Source of the DNA: Haloechinothrix aidingensis
GTDB taxonomy: Bacteria; Actinomycetota; Actinomycetes; Mycobacteriales; Pseudonocardiaceae
Direction: 5' to 3'
Assembly: GCF_013450155.1 (NCBI RefSeq)
Contig: NZ_JACCKD010000006.1
Coordinates: 124,001 to 188,000, forward strand
Length of the DNA: 64,000 bases
The notes under the pieces are model-generated. The model saw only the letters and a list, made by a program, of their open reading frames with translations. It had not been told where the DNA came from and did not search any database. Made by a program: the position numbers and the translations under genes. Position 1 is the first letter of the stretch, and the number at the start of each line of letters is the position of its first letter. Shown one piece after another: positions 1 through 7,890 of this stretch.

Positions 1-39
1 GCGAAGCCATGTGACCGCGGTTGATCCGTGTTCAGCGGT

Positions 40-1179
40 TCAGCCTGCGGTACGGGAAAGACGCTGCCCGGTCGCACCATGGATGCTCCCTGTGGTCTGC
101 GACAGCGGCAGGGCGTCCGCGCCGCCTCGCTTCGCGATGATTTCTGCCGCGATGGAGATGGCGGTTTCCTCAGGGGTATGGGCTCGGAGATTGAGGCCGA
201 CAGGCGAGGACAACCGTGCGAGCTCGGCGTCCGACAGCCCCAGCTCGCGCAGTTGATCGAGCCGTTGCTGATGGGTACGGCGCGACCCCAAGGCACCGAT
301 ATACCCCGCACGGGTGCGCAACGCCAGCTCCAACAAGGGAATATCGAACTTGTGGTCGTGCGTGAGCACACACAGTACTGTCCGGTTATCGATCAGGTCG
401 CCGTGCACGGCGTCGCTGAGAAACTGGTGTGGCCAGGAAACCACGACCTCGTCTGCTTCGGGGAAACGTTTGTTCGTGGCAAATACGCGACGCGCGTCGC
501 ACAACGTGACGTGGTACCCGAGAAACTTGCCGACCTTGACGACCGCGGCGGCGAAATCGATGGCTCCGAATACGAACATACGCGGCGGGGGTGCGAATGC
601 GTGGACGAACACGGCGACATCGTCGCGCCTGCGCTCACCGTGTTCGCCGTAGTGGCGAATGCCGTTGGTGCCTTGCTCGAGCATGGCGAGCGTGTCCTCG
701 ACTACCGCGGCATCCAGGTGCGGGTCACCGAAGCCGCCGTGTACGCGATCCGGCCGGACGACCATTTCCTCACCCAGGCTCGCTCCTGTGGTCACTACGG
801 TCGCGGTAGCGACCGGTTGACCAGCGTAGATCGAGTCGAACAGCGCACCGAGATCAGTATTGGATGCCGGATCGACCGGTTGGACCAGTATGTCGATGGT
901 TCCACCGCATGTGAGGCCGACAGCGAACGCGTCGTCGTCAGCGACACCGTAGCGTTGCACCGTAGGTTGTGTGGTTTCGAGCGCCTCTTGAGCCAGTTCG
1001 TATACCGCACCCTCGATGCAGCCGCCGGAGACGCTGCCCACTACCTCACCGCCGGAAGAGACCGCCATTGCAGCTCCGGGAGGGCGTGGTGCGGAGTGGA
1101 AGGTGTCGATCACGGTTGCGAGGGCGAAGCGGTTACGCCCGGCATACCATGGCTGGATCTGTTGAAGGATGTCGCGCAT
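40..1179 (-). CDS. XdhC/CoxF-family molybdenum hydroxylase maturation protein
   Basis: This 379-residue protein belongs to the XdhC/CoxI family, whose members help load sulfurated molybdenum cofactor into xanthine-dehydrogenase-type enzymes. The N-terminal XdhC domain shows the conserved GSVSGGCIEGAVYE segment near residue 50. The C-terminal half is a Rossmann-type domain (MFVFGAIDFA, then YIGALGSRRTHQQRL). The start follows an AAGAGG ribosome site. It is the last gene of a leftward cluster that also holds MoxR and VWA genes, and a complete molybdenum hydroxylase is encoded divergently about 11 kb away, so I infer that it serves that enzyme. The product is probably cytoplasmic. XdhC and CoxF cannot be told apart from sequence alone. 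Confidence 0.9.
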   Translation of the reverse strand: MRDILQQIQPWYAGRNRFALATVIDTFHSAPRPPGAAMAVSSGGEVVGSVSGGCIEGAVYELAQEALETTQPTVQRYGVADDDAFAVGLTCGGTIDILVQPVDPASNTDLGALFDSIYAGQPVATATVVTTGASLGEEMVVRPDRVHGGFGDPHLDAAVVEDTLAMLEQGTNGIRHYGEHGERRRDDVAVFVHAFAPPPRMFVFGAIDFAAAVVKVGKFLGYHVTLCDARRVFATNKRFPEADEVVVSWPHQFLSDAVHGDLIDNRTVLCVLTHDHKFDIPLLELALRTRAGYIGALGSRRTHQQRLDQLRELGLSDAELARLSSPVGLNLRAHTPEETAISIAAEIIAKRGGADALPLSQTTGSIHGATGQRLSRTAG

Positions 1180-1293
1180 GTGGACCTCTTGACCGATCTG
1201 TGTCGAGTTGCTGCGGCCGGCAGCCGGATCGCGCGAACGTCCGGCTCCACTGTCGGAACGGGAACGTGAGCGCAGACGGAGTTCGGCTCGGGA

Positions 1294-1854
1294 TCAACCG
1301 CGGGTTCCGCTGCGGGTGACCCGCTCAGGGGTGATTCCAGGTCCGTACCCGACGCCGCGGCCGTCCTGAGTTCCGCCGACACCAGGGCGCTCTTCGTCGT
1401 TGGGGGCCATCGGCGATGCGTGGAAATGCCACATCTTCCAGATCGGATTGCCGAGGCCGTCGTCGCGCTGGTAGACCTCCGTGGCACGCAGCCGGAAGTT
1501 GTCGTAGTCGCCGTCCGACAGCTCCCAGGTAGCCGAACCCGTGCCGTCCGCACCGATCCGGCGTATCGGGAAGATTCCCTCGCAGGCGAGCCAAGCCATG
1601 TCCCCCGATATCGCCAGCCGCATGATCTCGATGTCGGGATACATCACGATGTCGATTTCCTTCTTGTAGTGCTCCCACAATTTGGTCTTCTCGTCGATCC
1701 CGAAGTACGGATGCCCGTTCAGATTGAACATCAGGTAGGACATTCCGGCCGGGAACACCGACTGCATGTCCGGAATGACCAGCTTGTGGTTGGACTCCCA
1801 CCAGATCCGGTGCAGTTCGAGGATCTCGTTCCGGTCCTGCTTTTCGGTAGACAT
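1294..1854 (-). CDS. NTF2-like (SnoaL/DUF4440-type) protein
   Basis: The 186-residue product looks like a cone-shaped NTF2-like fold protein. It has an N-terminal helix (EILELHRIWWESNHK), then alternating strands ending in a Trp/His-rich strand (WKMWHFHASPM) typical of SnoaL-like proteins. This fold is used both by small-molecule isomerases and hydrolases and by plain ligand-binding proteins, so no reaction can be named. A strong GGGAGAAGAA ribosome site precedes the ATG. It lies 58 bp downstream of the DUF1028 gene and upstream of xdhC in the same direction, so it probably belongs to the same transcript. The last 30 residues are Gly/Pro/Arg-rich and probably disordered. Confidence 0.8.
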   Translation of the reverse strand: MSTEKQDRNEILELHRIWWESNHKLVIPDMQSVFPAGMSYLMFNLNGHPYFGIDEKTKLWEHYKKEIDIVMYPDIEIMRLAISGDMAWLACEGIFPIRRIGADGTGSATWELSDGDYDNFRLRATEVYQRDDGLGNPIWKMWHFHASPMAPNDEERPGVGGTQDGRGVGYGPGITPERVTRSGTRG

Positions 1855-1912
1855 TTCTTCTCCCTTATCGCGTTACGTTCGGCGGACGACGGTTGATTCC
1901 GGAACCGTCCGG

Positions 1913-2884
1913 TCAGCGGTCCGGCTCACTGTGCGGGTCCGGCACAGCCGGTGAGCCGCTCGGCGTGAGCAGCGTGTCGAGGGTGGCTGGATCGCCGGGC
2001 CACATCCCGGCACGAGCCAGTCGCCGGACGAGGGACGTCGTGCGGGGTTCGGTACGTATGGCCTGTTGAAACGCGCGCCGTGCCTCGTCCTGATGGCCAC
2101 TGCGGGCCAGCAGCAGACCCTTCCAGACTGTCGGTTCCACGTTCTTCGCACCGACCACTCTCTGCGCGGTGTCGAGCTCGGCGAGAGCCTGCCTGACGAG
2201 CTCCGCGTCGGCAGTGTGTTCTCCGCTGAGCAGCCCCTCGGTCTGCAGCATCCGTAAGAGCCCGCCGAATGCCTCGGCATGGTCGATGAGTCGCTCCAGC
2301 TCGTCGAGCGGGTCAGGGGCGTCGTCGACCCGAACATCGATCACCCGATCCTCGGCCAGACGACCGGTCGGCGTGCCGCGTACGATGAGCATGGCGGAGG
2401 ATTGGCGACCTCGGATATCGCCACCGTGACGCTCCGCGGCCCGAAGTGCGGCCAGCATCCGGTGTGCGAGGCTGCCGTGGGCGGTTCGGAACGCTTCGGA
2501 CATCGCCGGCCACACAGACCCGGATTCGACCAGGTTGGCGTGGGTGCTGAGGCCGTGGTCGGTGGTGTGGCCGGCCGCGGAGATGCACGCGGAGCCTGTG
2601 TGGACGACCGCGGTTCCGTCCGCAGCCATCAGCGCGACTTGCCTGTGCGCGGAGCCGGGATCCTGCTCCAGCAACCGGGCGAGCGCGTCGTGCGGCGCGT
2701 GACCTCGTCCCATGAGTTCCAGCCCGTGCGGCCCGTAGGACGGCTCGACCATCGCCTGGGTAGCGACAGCACCGACACCCGCGGTCGCCCACGGGACGAG
2801 GCGTCCGACCGCGAAGAAGTGCGACTGGACGGCGACCCCGATGTCTCCGGTAGCAGGGTCACGTGCAAGCAGTGAGTAAGTCAT
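1913..2884 (-). CDS. DUF1028 family predicted Ntn-hydrolase with helical C-terminal extension
   Basis: The start at 2884 overlaps the upstream hydrolase stop as ATGA, so this 323-residue form is preferred over a 49-residue longer one. The first 200 residues match DUF1028: it begins MTYSLLARDPATGDIGVAVQS and contains GVGAVATQA and HGLSTHANLV. The family is predicted to have an Ntn-hydrolase fold, which would make Thr2 the nucleophile after Met removal; that is inference. The C-terminal 110 residues are helical and TPR-like (KGLLLARSGHQDEARRAFQQ). DUF1028 genes often lie near catabolic amidases. Here the coupled alpha/beta hydrolase and the molybdenum hydroxylase cluster suggest hydrolysis of an amide-type pathway intermediate. 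Confidence 0.85.
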   Translation of the reverse strand: MTYSLLARDPATGDIGVAVQSHFFAVGRLVPWATAGVGAVATQAMVEPSYGPHGLELMGRGHAPHDALARLLEQDPGSAHRQVALMAADGTAVVHTGSACISAAGHTTDHGLSTHANLVESGSVWPAMSEAFRTAHGSLAHRMLAALRAAERHGGDIRGRQSSAMLIVRGTPTGRLAEDRVIDVRVDDAPDPLDELERLIDHAEAFGGLLRMLQTEGLLSGEHTADAELVRQALAELDTAQRVVGAKNVEPTVWKGLLLARSGHQDEARRAFQQAIRTEPRTTSLVRRLARAGMWPGDPATLDTLLTPSGSPAVPDPHSEPDR

Positions 2885-3681
2885 GCGGATCCGGTCCCTG
2901 CGAACTGTCGGTCGAGTAGTCGGGCGATGTGCCCGGGACATTCCAGCATCGGCATGTGTCCGATACCGGGCAGGATGACCTGGCTTGTTCGCAGGACTCT
3001 GGCCATCTCGAGGCCGAGGGCAGGAGTGCACGTGACGTCGTGCTCACCGCTGACCACAAGGGCCGGGCAATGGGTTCGGCTCGCCTGTTCGGTGGCGTCG
3101 CTTTCGATCGTCGCTGCCCATACTCGCTTCACCGTCTCCACATCGTTGGGGTTGGCGAGCTCGAGCGCCTTGCCGATGACCTCTTGTGAGCAGCCGGGGC
3201 CAAAGGTCATCGTCGGGAATACCGTCCGGAAGGTGCCTTCGACCCCCAATCGGTCGAACATATCGAGAACACCGGACACCTCGACACCGTCGAAGTTCAG
3301 CGAACTGCCGATCGCGGTAACCGACGCGACCCTGCCCGGCAGAGCGGCGGCGACACAGCACGCCAACGTCCCCCCGAGAGATCCGCCGACGACGTGGAAC
3401 GGTCCGCTCGGCAGTTCCCGCTCGATCACCGCGAGGCAGTCGGCCGTCCATGCGGCTAGGGAGAACTCGCCGGAAGCATCGGAACCACCGTGGGCACGTA
3501 AGTCGGGCATAACACAGTGGCCTCTCGGGTCAAGCAGTTCGACCACTTCGGTCCAGATCCGTCCCTGGGTGTTGATGGGGTGGATCAGTAGCACCGCTGG
3601 TTCGCCCGGCGCGCGTTCACCAGCCGACCAGCCTGCGATGCGGCCTGCCGGGCCGTTGATGTCGAGTTCCCGCGGCTTCAT
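2881..3681 (-). CDS. Alpha/beta-fold hydrolase
   Basis: This 266-residue alpha/beta hydrolase starts at 3681, right after an AAGGAG ribosome site; an in-frame Met 26 codons upstream lacks one. The oxyanion loop is HPINTQG near residue 34. The nucleophile elbow GGSLGG gives Ser101. The likely catalytic Asp215 lies in SGEHD and His242 in GIGHMP. The layout is that of ring-opening or 3-oxoadipate enol-lactonase-like hydrolases and C-C or ester hydrolases, so the substrate is uncertain. Its stop overlaps the DUF1028 start by four bases, which implies translational coupling. It probably acts in the cytoplasm on a hydroxylated or ring-cleaved intermediate of this cluster. Confidence 0.88.
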   Translation of the reverse strand: MKPRELDINGPAGRIAGWSAGERAPGEPAVLLIHPINTQGRIWTEVVELLDPRGHCVMPDLRAHGGSDASGEFSLAAWTADCLAVIERELPSGPFHVVGGSLGGTLACCVAAALPGRVASVTAIGSSLNFDGVEVSGVLDMFDRLGVEGTFRTVFPTMTFGPGCSQEVIGKALELANPNDVETVKRVWAATIESDATEQASRTHCPALVVSGEHDVTCTPALGLEMARVLRTSQVILPGIGHMPMLECPGHIARLLDRQFAGTGSA

Positions 3682-3783
3682 AGCGCTCCTTCGGGGTGCT
3701 GATCCCGAACGGCAGCGGCACCCGGTCCCGTCGTCGTGACCGGGTGTTCGCCCCGCCACCGGTGCGGTAGCCGGATGATCGCG

Positions 3784-4965
3784 TCACGCATCGCGCATCA
3801 CGCCGAGAAGTTCCTCCAGGGCTGCCAGCGAATGTCCGGCCACGAAGTGGTCTACGTAGGGCAGCACCGCGACAATTCCGCTCTGGACCGGCTCGTAGTC
3901 CGTCGCGCCCTTGTGCGGATTGACCCAGACAACCGTTCTTGCCAGACGACCGAGGCGTGCCACCTGCTCGGCCAGCTCGTCGGCTGATCCCCGCTCCCAT
4001 CCGTCGGAGAAGATCGCGACGACGCTGCCACGAGCGGTCCCTCTGTGCCCCCATCGGTCGAGGAAGGCATGCAGCACCTCCCCCAATCGCGTCCCACCGG
4101 AGTAGTCGGCGATCGTCTCCGCCGCTGCCCTCAGCGCGGAATCCGGGTCACGCATCCGCATGGCGCCGGTGATCCGTGTCAGCCGGGTGCCGATCGTGAA
4201 CACCTCGCACGCATTGGGCCGGTATCGGGCCAGTACGTGTGCGAAGCGCAGCAGGGCGTCGGCATACGGGGCCATGGAGCCCGAGACGTCGATCAGCAGG
4301 ACGATCCGGCGTGGGCGAGTATCGGGTCGATGCCGTCTCGGAGCGGCCAGTTCACCGCCGGCGGCAAGCATGGCGCGTACGGTCCGGCGCGGGTCGACCT
4401 GTCCGGTAGCACGTGAACGTCTGCGCCGGGACCGTCGCACCGGCAGCCCGGGTCGCAACAGTTGCAACAGGCGCGCCATCTCCTGCCGCTCCGCACGGCT
4501 CAGCGAGGCGAGATCACGGTTTCGCAGCACTTCCGCCGCGCTCGCCCTGGCCCGTATCACCGGTGGGAGAACGTCGCTGTCGGCCCCAGCCGGATCCTCG
4601 CTCGGGCCGCCGTCCTCCGTGAACGGGACGCTTGCCTGCACGACCGGCGATTGGCCGCGCATCGTGGACTGTTCGTGTTCGGGGTCGAGGGAGAAATACG
4701 TCTCGAAGACCGCATCGTAGATCGGCAGGTCGTCCGGTGACGAAGTCAAGGACAGTCTGCCTGCCCAGTAGAGCGCGCCTGGCTGGTCGGATCGCAACAC
4801 CCGCGCCGCCGCGACGTAGGTGGCTGTACGGGTCGAACAGACCGCGACGCCCGCGGCGGCGAGAGCCCGCGCGAATCCGACGAGAGCGGTGGGTGCATCA
4901 TCGATCCGCTCAGCTACCACTCCCGCGCCACGGTAGTCTCCGGAATTCGGGCTGGACGTCGTCAT
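3784..4965 (-). CDS. CoxE-like VWA-domain protein
   Basis: The 393-residue protein has an N-terminal helical region, an Arg-rich linker (about residues 177-220), and a von Willebrand A domain with the MIDAS motif DVSGS at residues 226-230 followed by a TxLTRIT strand. This is the CoxE arrangement. In carbon monoxide dehydrogenase clusters CoxE works with the MoxR ATPase CoxD to finish the active site of a molybdenum hydroxylase. Here it follows the MoxR gene by 18 bp. The large subunits in this window lack the CO-dehydrogenase signature, so I infer a maturation role for a xanthine-dehydrogenase-like enzyme rather than copper insertion. The product is probably cytoplasmic or membrane-peripheral. 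Confidence 0.9.
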   Translation of the reverse strand: MTTSSPNSGDYRGAGVVAERIDDAPTALVGFARALAAAGVAVCSTRTATYVAAARVLRSDQPGALYWAGRLSLTSSPDDLPIYDAVFETYFSLDPEHEQSTMRGQSPVVQASVPFTEDGGPSEDPAGADSDVLPPVIRARASAAEVLRNRDLASLSRAERQEMARLLQLLRPGLPVRRSRRRRSRATGQVDPRRTVRAMLAAGGELAAPRRHRPDTRPRRIVLLIDVSGSMAPYADALLRFAHVLARYRPNACEVFTIGTRLTRITGAMRMRDPDSALRAAAETIADYSGGTRLGEVLHAFLDRWGHRGTARGSVVAIFSDGWERGSADELAEQVARLGRLARTVVWVNPHKGATDYEPVQSGIVAVLPYVDHFVAGHSLAALEELLGVMRDA

Positions 4966-4983
4966 CGCTGCCTCGCTTCGATA

Positions 4984-5865
4984 TCAGTACGCCATAACCT
5001 GGGAGAGTCCCTCTCGCTCCACTCGCTCGATGTCCTCGCGGTACTTGAGGGCGGCTCCCAAGGTGAGCGCTGCGAAGCCCTGGTCCAGTTGTTCGCATCC
5101 CAGCGCCTGTAGCGCACTTGCCCAGTCCAGCGACTCGGCCACACCCGGCGGTTTGATCAGCTCGGCGGTACGCAGGCGGGAGGCCGCGGTCGCGACGTCG
5201 TTGGCAAGACGTTCGGTGATTTCCGGGAGCCTGCGCCGCAGGATCGCGACCTCCCGCTCGAGTGAAGGGTGCTGCACCCAGTGGTAGAAGCAGCGTCGTT
5301 TGAGCGCGTCGTGCACTTCACGGGTGCGGTTCGAGGTCAGCACCACCAGTGGCGCGGCGTCGGCCCGCACCTGTCCCAGCTCGGGGATGGACACCGTGAA
5401 GTCCGAGAGCACCTCGAGCAGGAAGGCCTCGAACTCATCGTCGGCACGGTCGATCTCATCGATCAGCAGAACCGATCGCGGTGTACGCAGCGCGCGCAGG
5501 ATGGGACGAGCCAGCAGGAAGCGTTCGTCGTACAGCTCCGACTCGGCCGCGGCTACGTCGATATGCCCGTTGCCCATAGCCTCGATCGCACGCAGGTGCA
5601 GCAGCTGCCGGGGAAAGTCCCAGTCGTAGAGCGCTTGGGACGCGTCGATGCCTTCGTAGCACTGCAGACGGATGAGCTCGCTGCCACGTGTCTGCGCCAG
5701 CGCCGCGGCCAGGGATGTCTTGCCGACACCGGCCTCGCCTTCGAGGAACAATGGCCGCGCCATGTTGTCGGCGAGAAACGCCGCGGCACTGATGCCCGCG
5801 TCGGGCAGATACCCGGCACGCGACAACGCGGAGTTCAGGGCGTCGGGTGTCGAACACGTAGCCAT
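4984..5865 (-). CDS. MoxR-family AAA+ ATPase (CoxD-like)
   Basis: The start at 5865 gives a 293-residue protein of normal MoxR length; a reading frame opening 55 codons earlier lacks family-like sequence. Walker A is GEAGVGKT at residues 43-50 and Walker B is LLIDEIDR at 133-140. The sensor region (LTSNRTRE) and the C-terminal helical lid are present. MoxR ATPases act as chaperones with VWA partners, and the VWA gene lies immediately downstream. CoxD of carboxydotrophs is the closest functional model, being required for maturation of the molybdenum active site. No clear Shine-Dalgarno is visible. A 35-bp motif shared with the permease promoter region lies 20 bp upstream. Confidence 0.9.
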   Translation of the reverse strand: MATCSTPDALNSALSRAGYLPDAGISAAAFLADNMARPLFLEGEAGVGKTSLAAALAQTRGSELIRLQCYEGIDASQALYDWDFPRQLLHLRAIEAMGNGHIDVAAAESELYDERFLLARPILRALRTPRSVLLIDEIDRADDEFEAFLLEVLSDFTVSIPELGQVRADAAPLVVLTSNRTREVHDALKRRCFYHWVQHPSLEREVAILRRRLPEITERLANDVATAASRLRTAELIKPPGVAESLDWASALQALGCEQLDQGFAALTLGAALKYREDIERVEREGLSQVMAY

Positions 5866-5885
5866 GATGCGATTATGCGGAGACG

Positions 5886-5920
5886 GCGGATCGTTCAGTG
5901 TGTGCAGAGCGCACTCGGAC
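5886..5920 (-). promoter_or_regulatory. Candidate operator/promoter motif upstream of moxR, copy 1
   Basis: Read on the minus strand, this site contains CTGCACACACTGAACGATCC, preceded by AGTGCGCT. It matches a second site at 7627-7661 in most positions. The core is a dyad TGTGC-N4-GCACA-like element. The position just upstream of the MoxR start suggests a regulator-binding site, and the cluster's own PucR protein is the obvious candidate. The role is inferred from repetition and position only. Confidence 0.45.
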
Positions 5921-5962
5921 CACCTTGACGTCCGGCAGTCTGCACCGCCGGAGCGCCTCGTC

Positions 5963-7567
5963 TCAGTACTCCGCTGCCTCTCGGCGGGCCTGCCTGACGA
6001 ACGTCGGGCTGGCCTGTGCGCAACTGGCACAGATCGCCCGATGCTCGTTGCTCGGGTCCCGGTCCATCTCGACGGCGATGTAGGCTTTCTCGCAGCGGTG
6101 GCAGCGCACTCGCGCTTCCCACGGGTCGTCCACCTCGTGCCTCGGGTCGTGCGGACGGGACAGTCCCGATGCAGCCGTCTTGCCCGTGGACAGCACGATC
6201 AGTTCGGTGATCGCCGACACCACGAACGCGACCGGCAGCGCCAACGTCGCTGACCACGACGTCTGCTCGTCGATGCCGATCATGAGCATGCCGACCCCGG
6301 TGCCCAGGCCCCAGGCGAGCAGGGACTGCCAGTTGACGGCGGCCACGCGGCCGGAGCGCCACTCGGGCCGGGTGGCGCGATCGCGCACCCTGTGGCGGAG
6401 GACGAACACGAGGGCACAAGCGGTCCAGGTTACGCAGAGGACGGACGTGTACCGCAGCGCGATCAGCAGGTAGCTGAAGACATCACTGAGCATGATCACG
6501 TAGACGATCGCCCCGACGATGACCACCCACGACACGCGGGACAGCTTCAGCTTGAATGTCTGTGCGAAGACGTTGGCCAGGTTGCTCGTGGCCAGGTAGA
6601 AGTTGGCGGTGTTGATCCGGGTCTGGCTGATCCAGACGAACAGCAGGCCCCAGATGCCCATCAGCTCGACGATCCCGATGACGCTCGATATCTCGGATAG
6701 TGGGCCTTCCGTCGGGATCGTCAGCGCGACGAAGATCCCGATCAGGCCGTTGGCCACGATGGTGAACAGGTAGAACCCGGGGCCGAAGGTGAACCATCCG
6801 TTGGTCCGGACGTCCCGCCTGCTCGTGCGGCCGAAGCGCGCGAAGTCCCACGTCGCCATCATGAGCACCCAGTCGCCCATGTACACGCCGAATGCGAACA
6901 ACCAGCCCGGGCCGGCTACAGAGGGCATTTCGGGTTGGTAGGTCAGCCAGCCCGACGAGGCGTCCAGTTCGACGACGGTCCAGACGACGACCGCGACGAG
7001 CCCGAGGACGTAGAAGGGGAACAGGAATCTGTTGAACTTGTCCAGGAACGCCCGGATGCCGCCGATCGCCAGCGGGATGCTGTACAGCACGACGACCAGG
7101 TACCACAGGCTCAGGTCGAGGCCGCCGAAGTAGTGCTCGAAGGCCACCGCGATCACCGAGCCTTCGAACACCGCGAACCAGATGGCGATGGCAGCGATCG
7201 TCAACGGCGCGAGTACCGCACCCGACGAACCGAAGAGGCTGCGGGAGAACAGGCTCACCGTGGTTCCGGTGCGTGCCGCGTAGACAGACAGGACGTAGTT
7301 GACCGCGCCGTACACGACGACCGCGAGCACCATGCCGATGATGGCGTCCCGGGTGCCGACGGTGAGCGTGACCAGCGCGGCAAGGATCACCCAGAACATC
7401 GCTGTGCCCAGCGCCCACCAGGCGCCGAACAGCGACCGCGGGGGAAGGCGCCATTCGCGTGGCACGACGTGTGCGGTGTAGTCCTCGGTCGCGGCTTCGC
7501 GTACGACCTGTGGATCGTCGGCGTGGGTGACCTCGAGTGGGGGAATCCTGGGGACGCTGGTGCTCAT
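5963..7567 (-). CDS. NCS1-family nucleobase/hydantoin-type permease with C-terminal zinc-ribbon tail
   Basis: This 534-residue membrane protein has about twelve hydrophobic segments and NCS1 hallmarks: an early SLFGAWWALGTAMFW segment, a TTVSLFSRSLFG loop, and a DWVLMMATWDFARFGR stretch. NCS1 carriers import purines, pyrimidines, allantoin or hydantoins with Na+ or H+. Unusually, the last 46 residues carry two CxxC pairs (Cys489/492 and Cys513/516, 20 residues apart), which looks like a cytoplasmic zinc ribbon. It sits between pucR and moxR in the leftward cluster, fitting import of the cluster's substrate. Hydantoin, purine or a related N-heterocycle are all possible; residues fixing the choice were not identified. 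Confidence 0.88.
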   Translation of the reverse strand: MSTSVPRIPPLEVTHADDPQVVREAATEDYTAHVVPREWRLPPRSLFGAWWALGTAMFWVILAALVTLTVGTRDAIIGMVLAVVVYGAVNYVLSVYAARTGTTVSLFSRSLFGSSGAVLAPLTIAAIAIWFAVFEGSVIAVAFEHYFGGLDLSLWYLVVVLYSIPLAIGGIRAFLDKFNRFLFPFYVLGLVAVVVWTVVELDASSGWLTYQPEMPSVAGPGWLFAFGVYMGDWVLMMATWDFARFGRTSRRDVRTNGWFTFGPGFYLFTIVANGLIGIFVALTIPTEGPLSEISSVIGIVELMGIWGLLFVWISQTRINTANFYLATSNLANVFAQTFKLKLSRVSWVVIVGAIVYVIMLSDVFSYLLIALRYTSVLCVTWTACALVFVLRHRVRDRATRPEWRSGRVAAVNWQSLLAWGLGTGVGMLMIGIDEQTSWSATLALPVAFVVSAITELIVLSTGKTAASGLSRPHDPRHEVDDPWEARVRCHRCEKAYIAVEMDRDPSNEHRAICASCAQASPTFVRQARREAAEY

Positions 7568-7890
7568 CTCGGACAGCTCCTCGCATTCGATAGGGACTTA
7601 CGCGCCGATGCGAGTATGAGCAGCCCGCGGATGGTTCAGTATGTGCAGCAGGCACACGAACATCCAGCGTTGCGGACAGAATGCACCCGGTTGAGCCGTC
7701 CAGGGGAGTCAACCACCGCGCCTGCCCGCAGGGTGCCGTGTGTGGGTTCGTCGCGTCGGCGTGGGTGAGCGTTCTCGTCGTGTCCCGAGCGATCGACGGC
7801 ACGTCACCGGATGCGTCGTCCGCCGCCGACAGCGGCGTGAAGGTGACGAGGGACCCGGAACCGGCCGGCGGTCGCTTGTGGCTCCGGTGG
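7568..7890. other. 323-bp gap between permease start and pucR stop
   Basis: No gene is supported here. The gap must hold the promoter for the leftward permease gene, since the upstream pucR gene ends at 7891. It contains the repeated motif at 7627-7661 and is otherwise GC-rich with no hairpin that I could call a terminator. Confidence 0.6.
7627..7661 (-). promoter_or_regulatory. Candidate operator/promoter motif upstream of the NCS1 permease, copy 2
   Basis: On the minus strand the site reads GTTCGTGTGCCTGCTGCACA followed by TACTGAACCATCCGC. It shares the block CTGCACA-N-ACTGAAC-N-ATCCGC with the site at 5886-5920. The core TGTGC-N4-TGCACA is an imperfect dyad. It ends 60 bp before the permease start, which suits an activator or repressor site. 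The binding protein is inferred to be the neighbouring PucR regulator. Confidence 0.45.

Noticed and set aside
1855-1912. Hairpin ACGGTT/AACCGT between the NTF2-like and DUF1028 genes as a terminator
   Set aside because: Only six paired bases with an 8-base loop and no T-run; too weak in a GC-rich genome.
6483-7802. A 439-codon minus-strand frame overlapping the NCS1 permease
   Set aside because: It is Arg/Pro-rich, lacks hydrophobic segments and lies in another frame of the same strand as the clear membrane protein.
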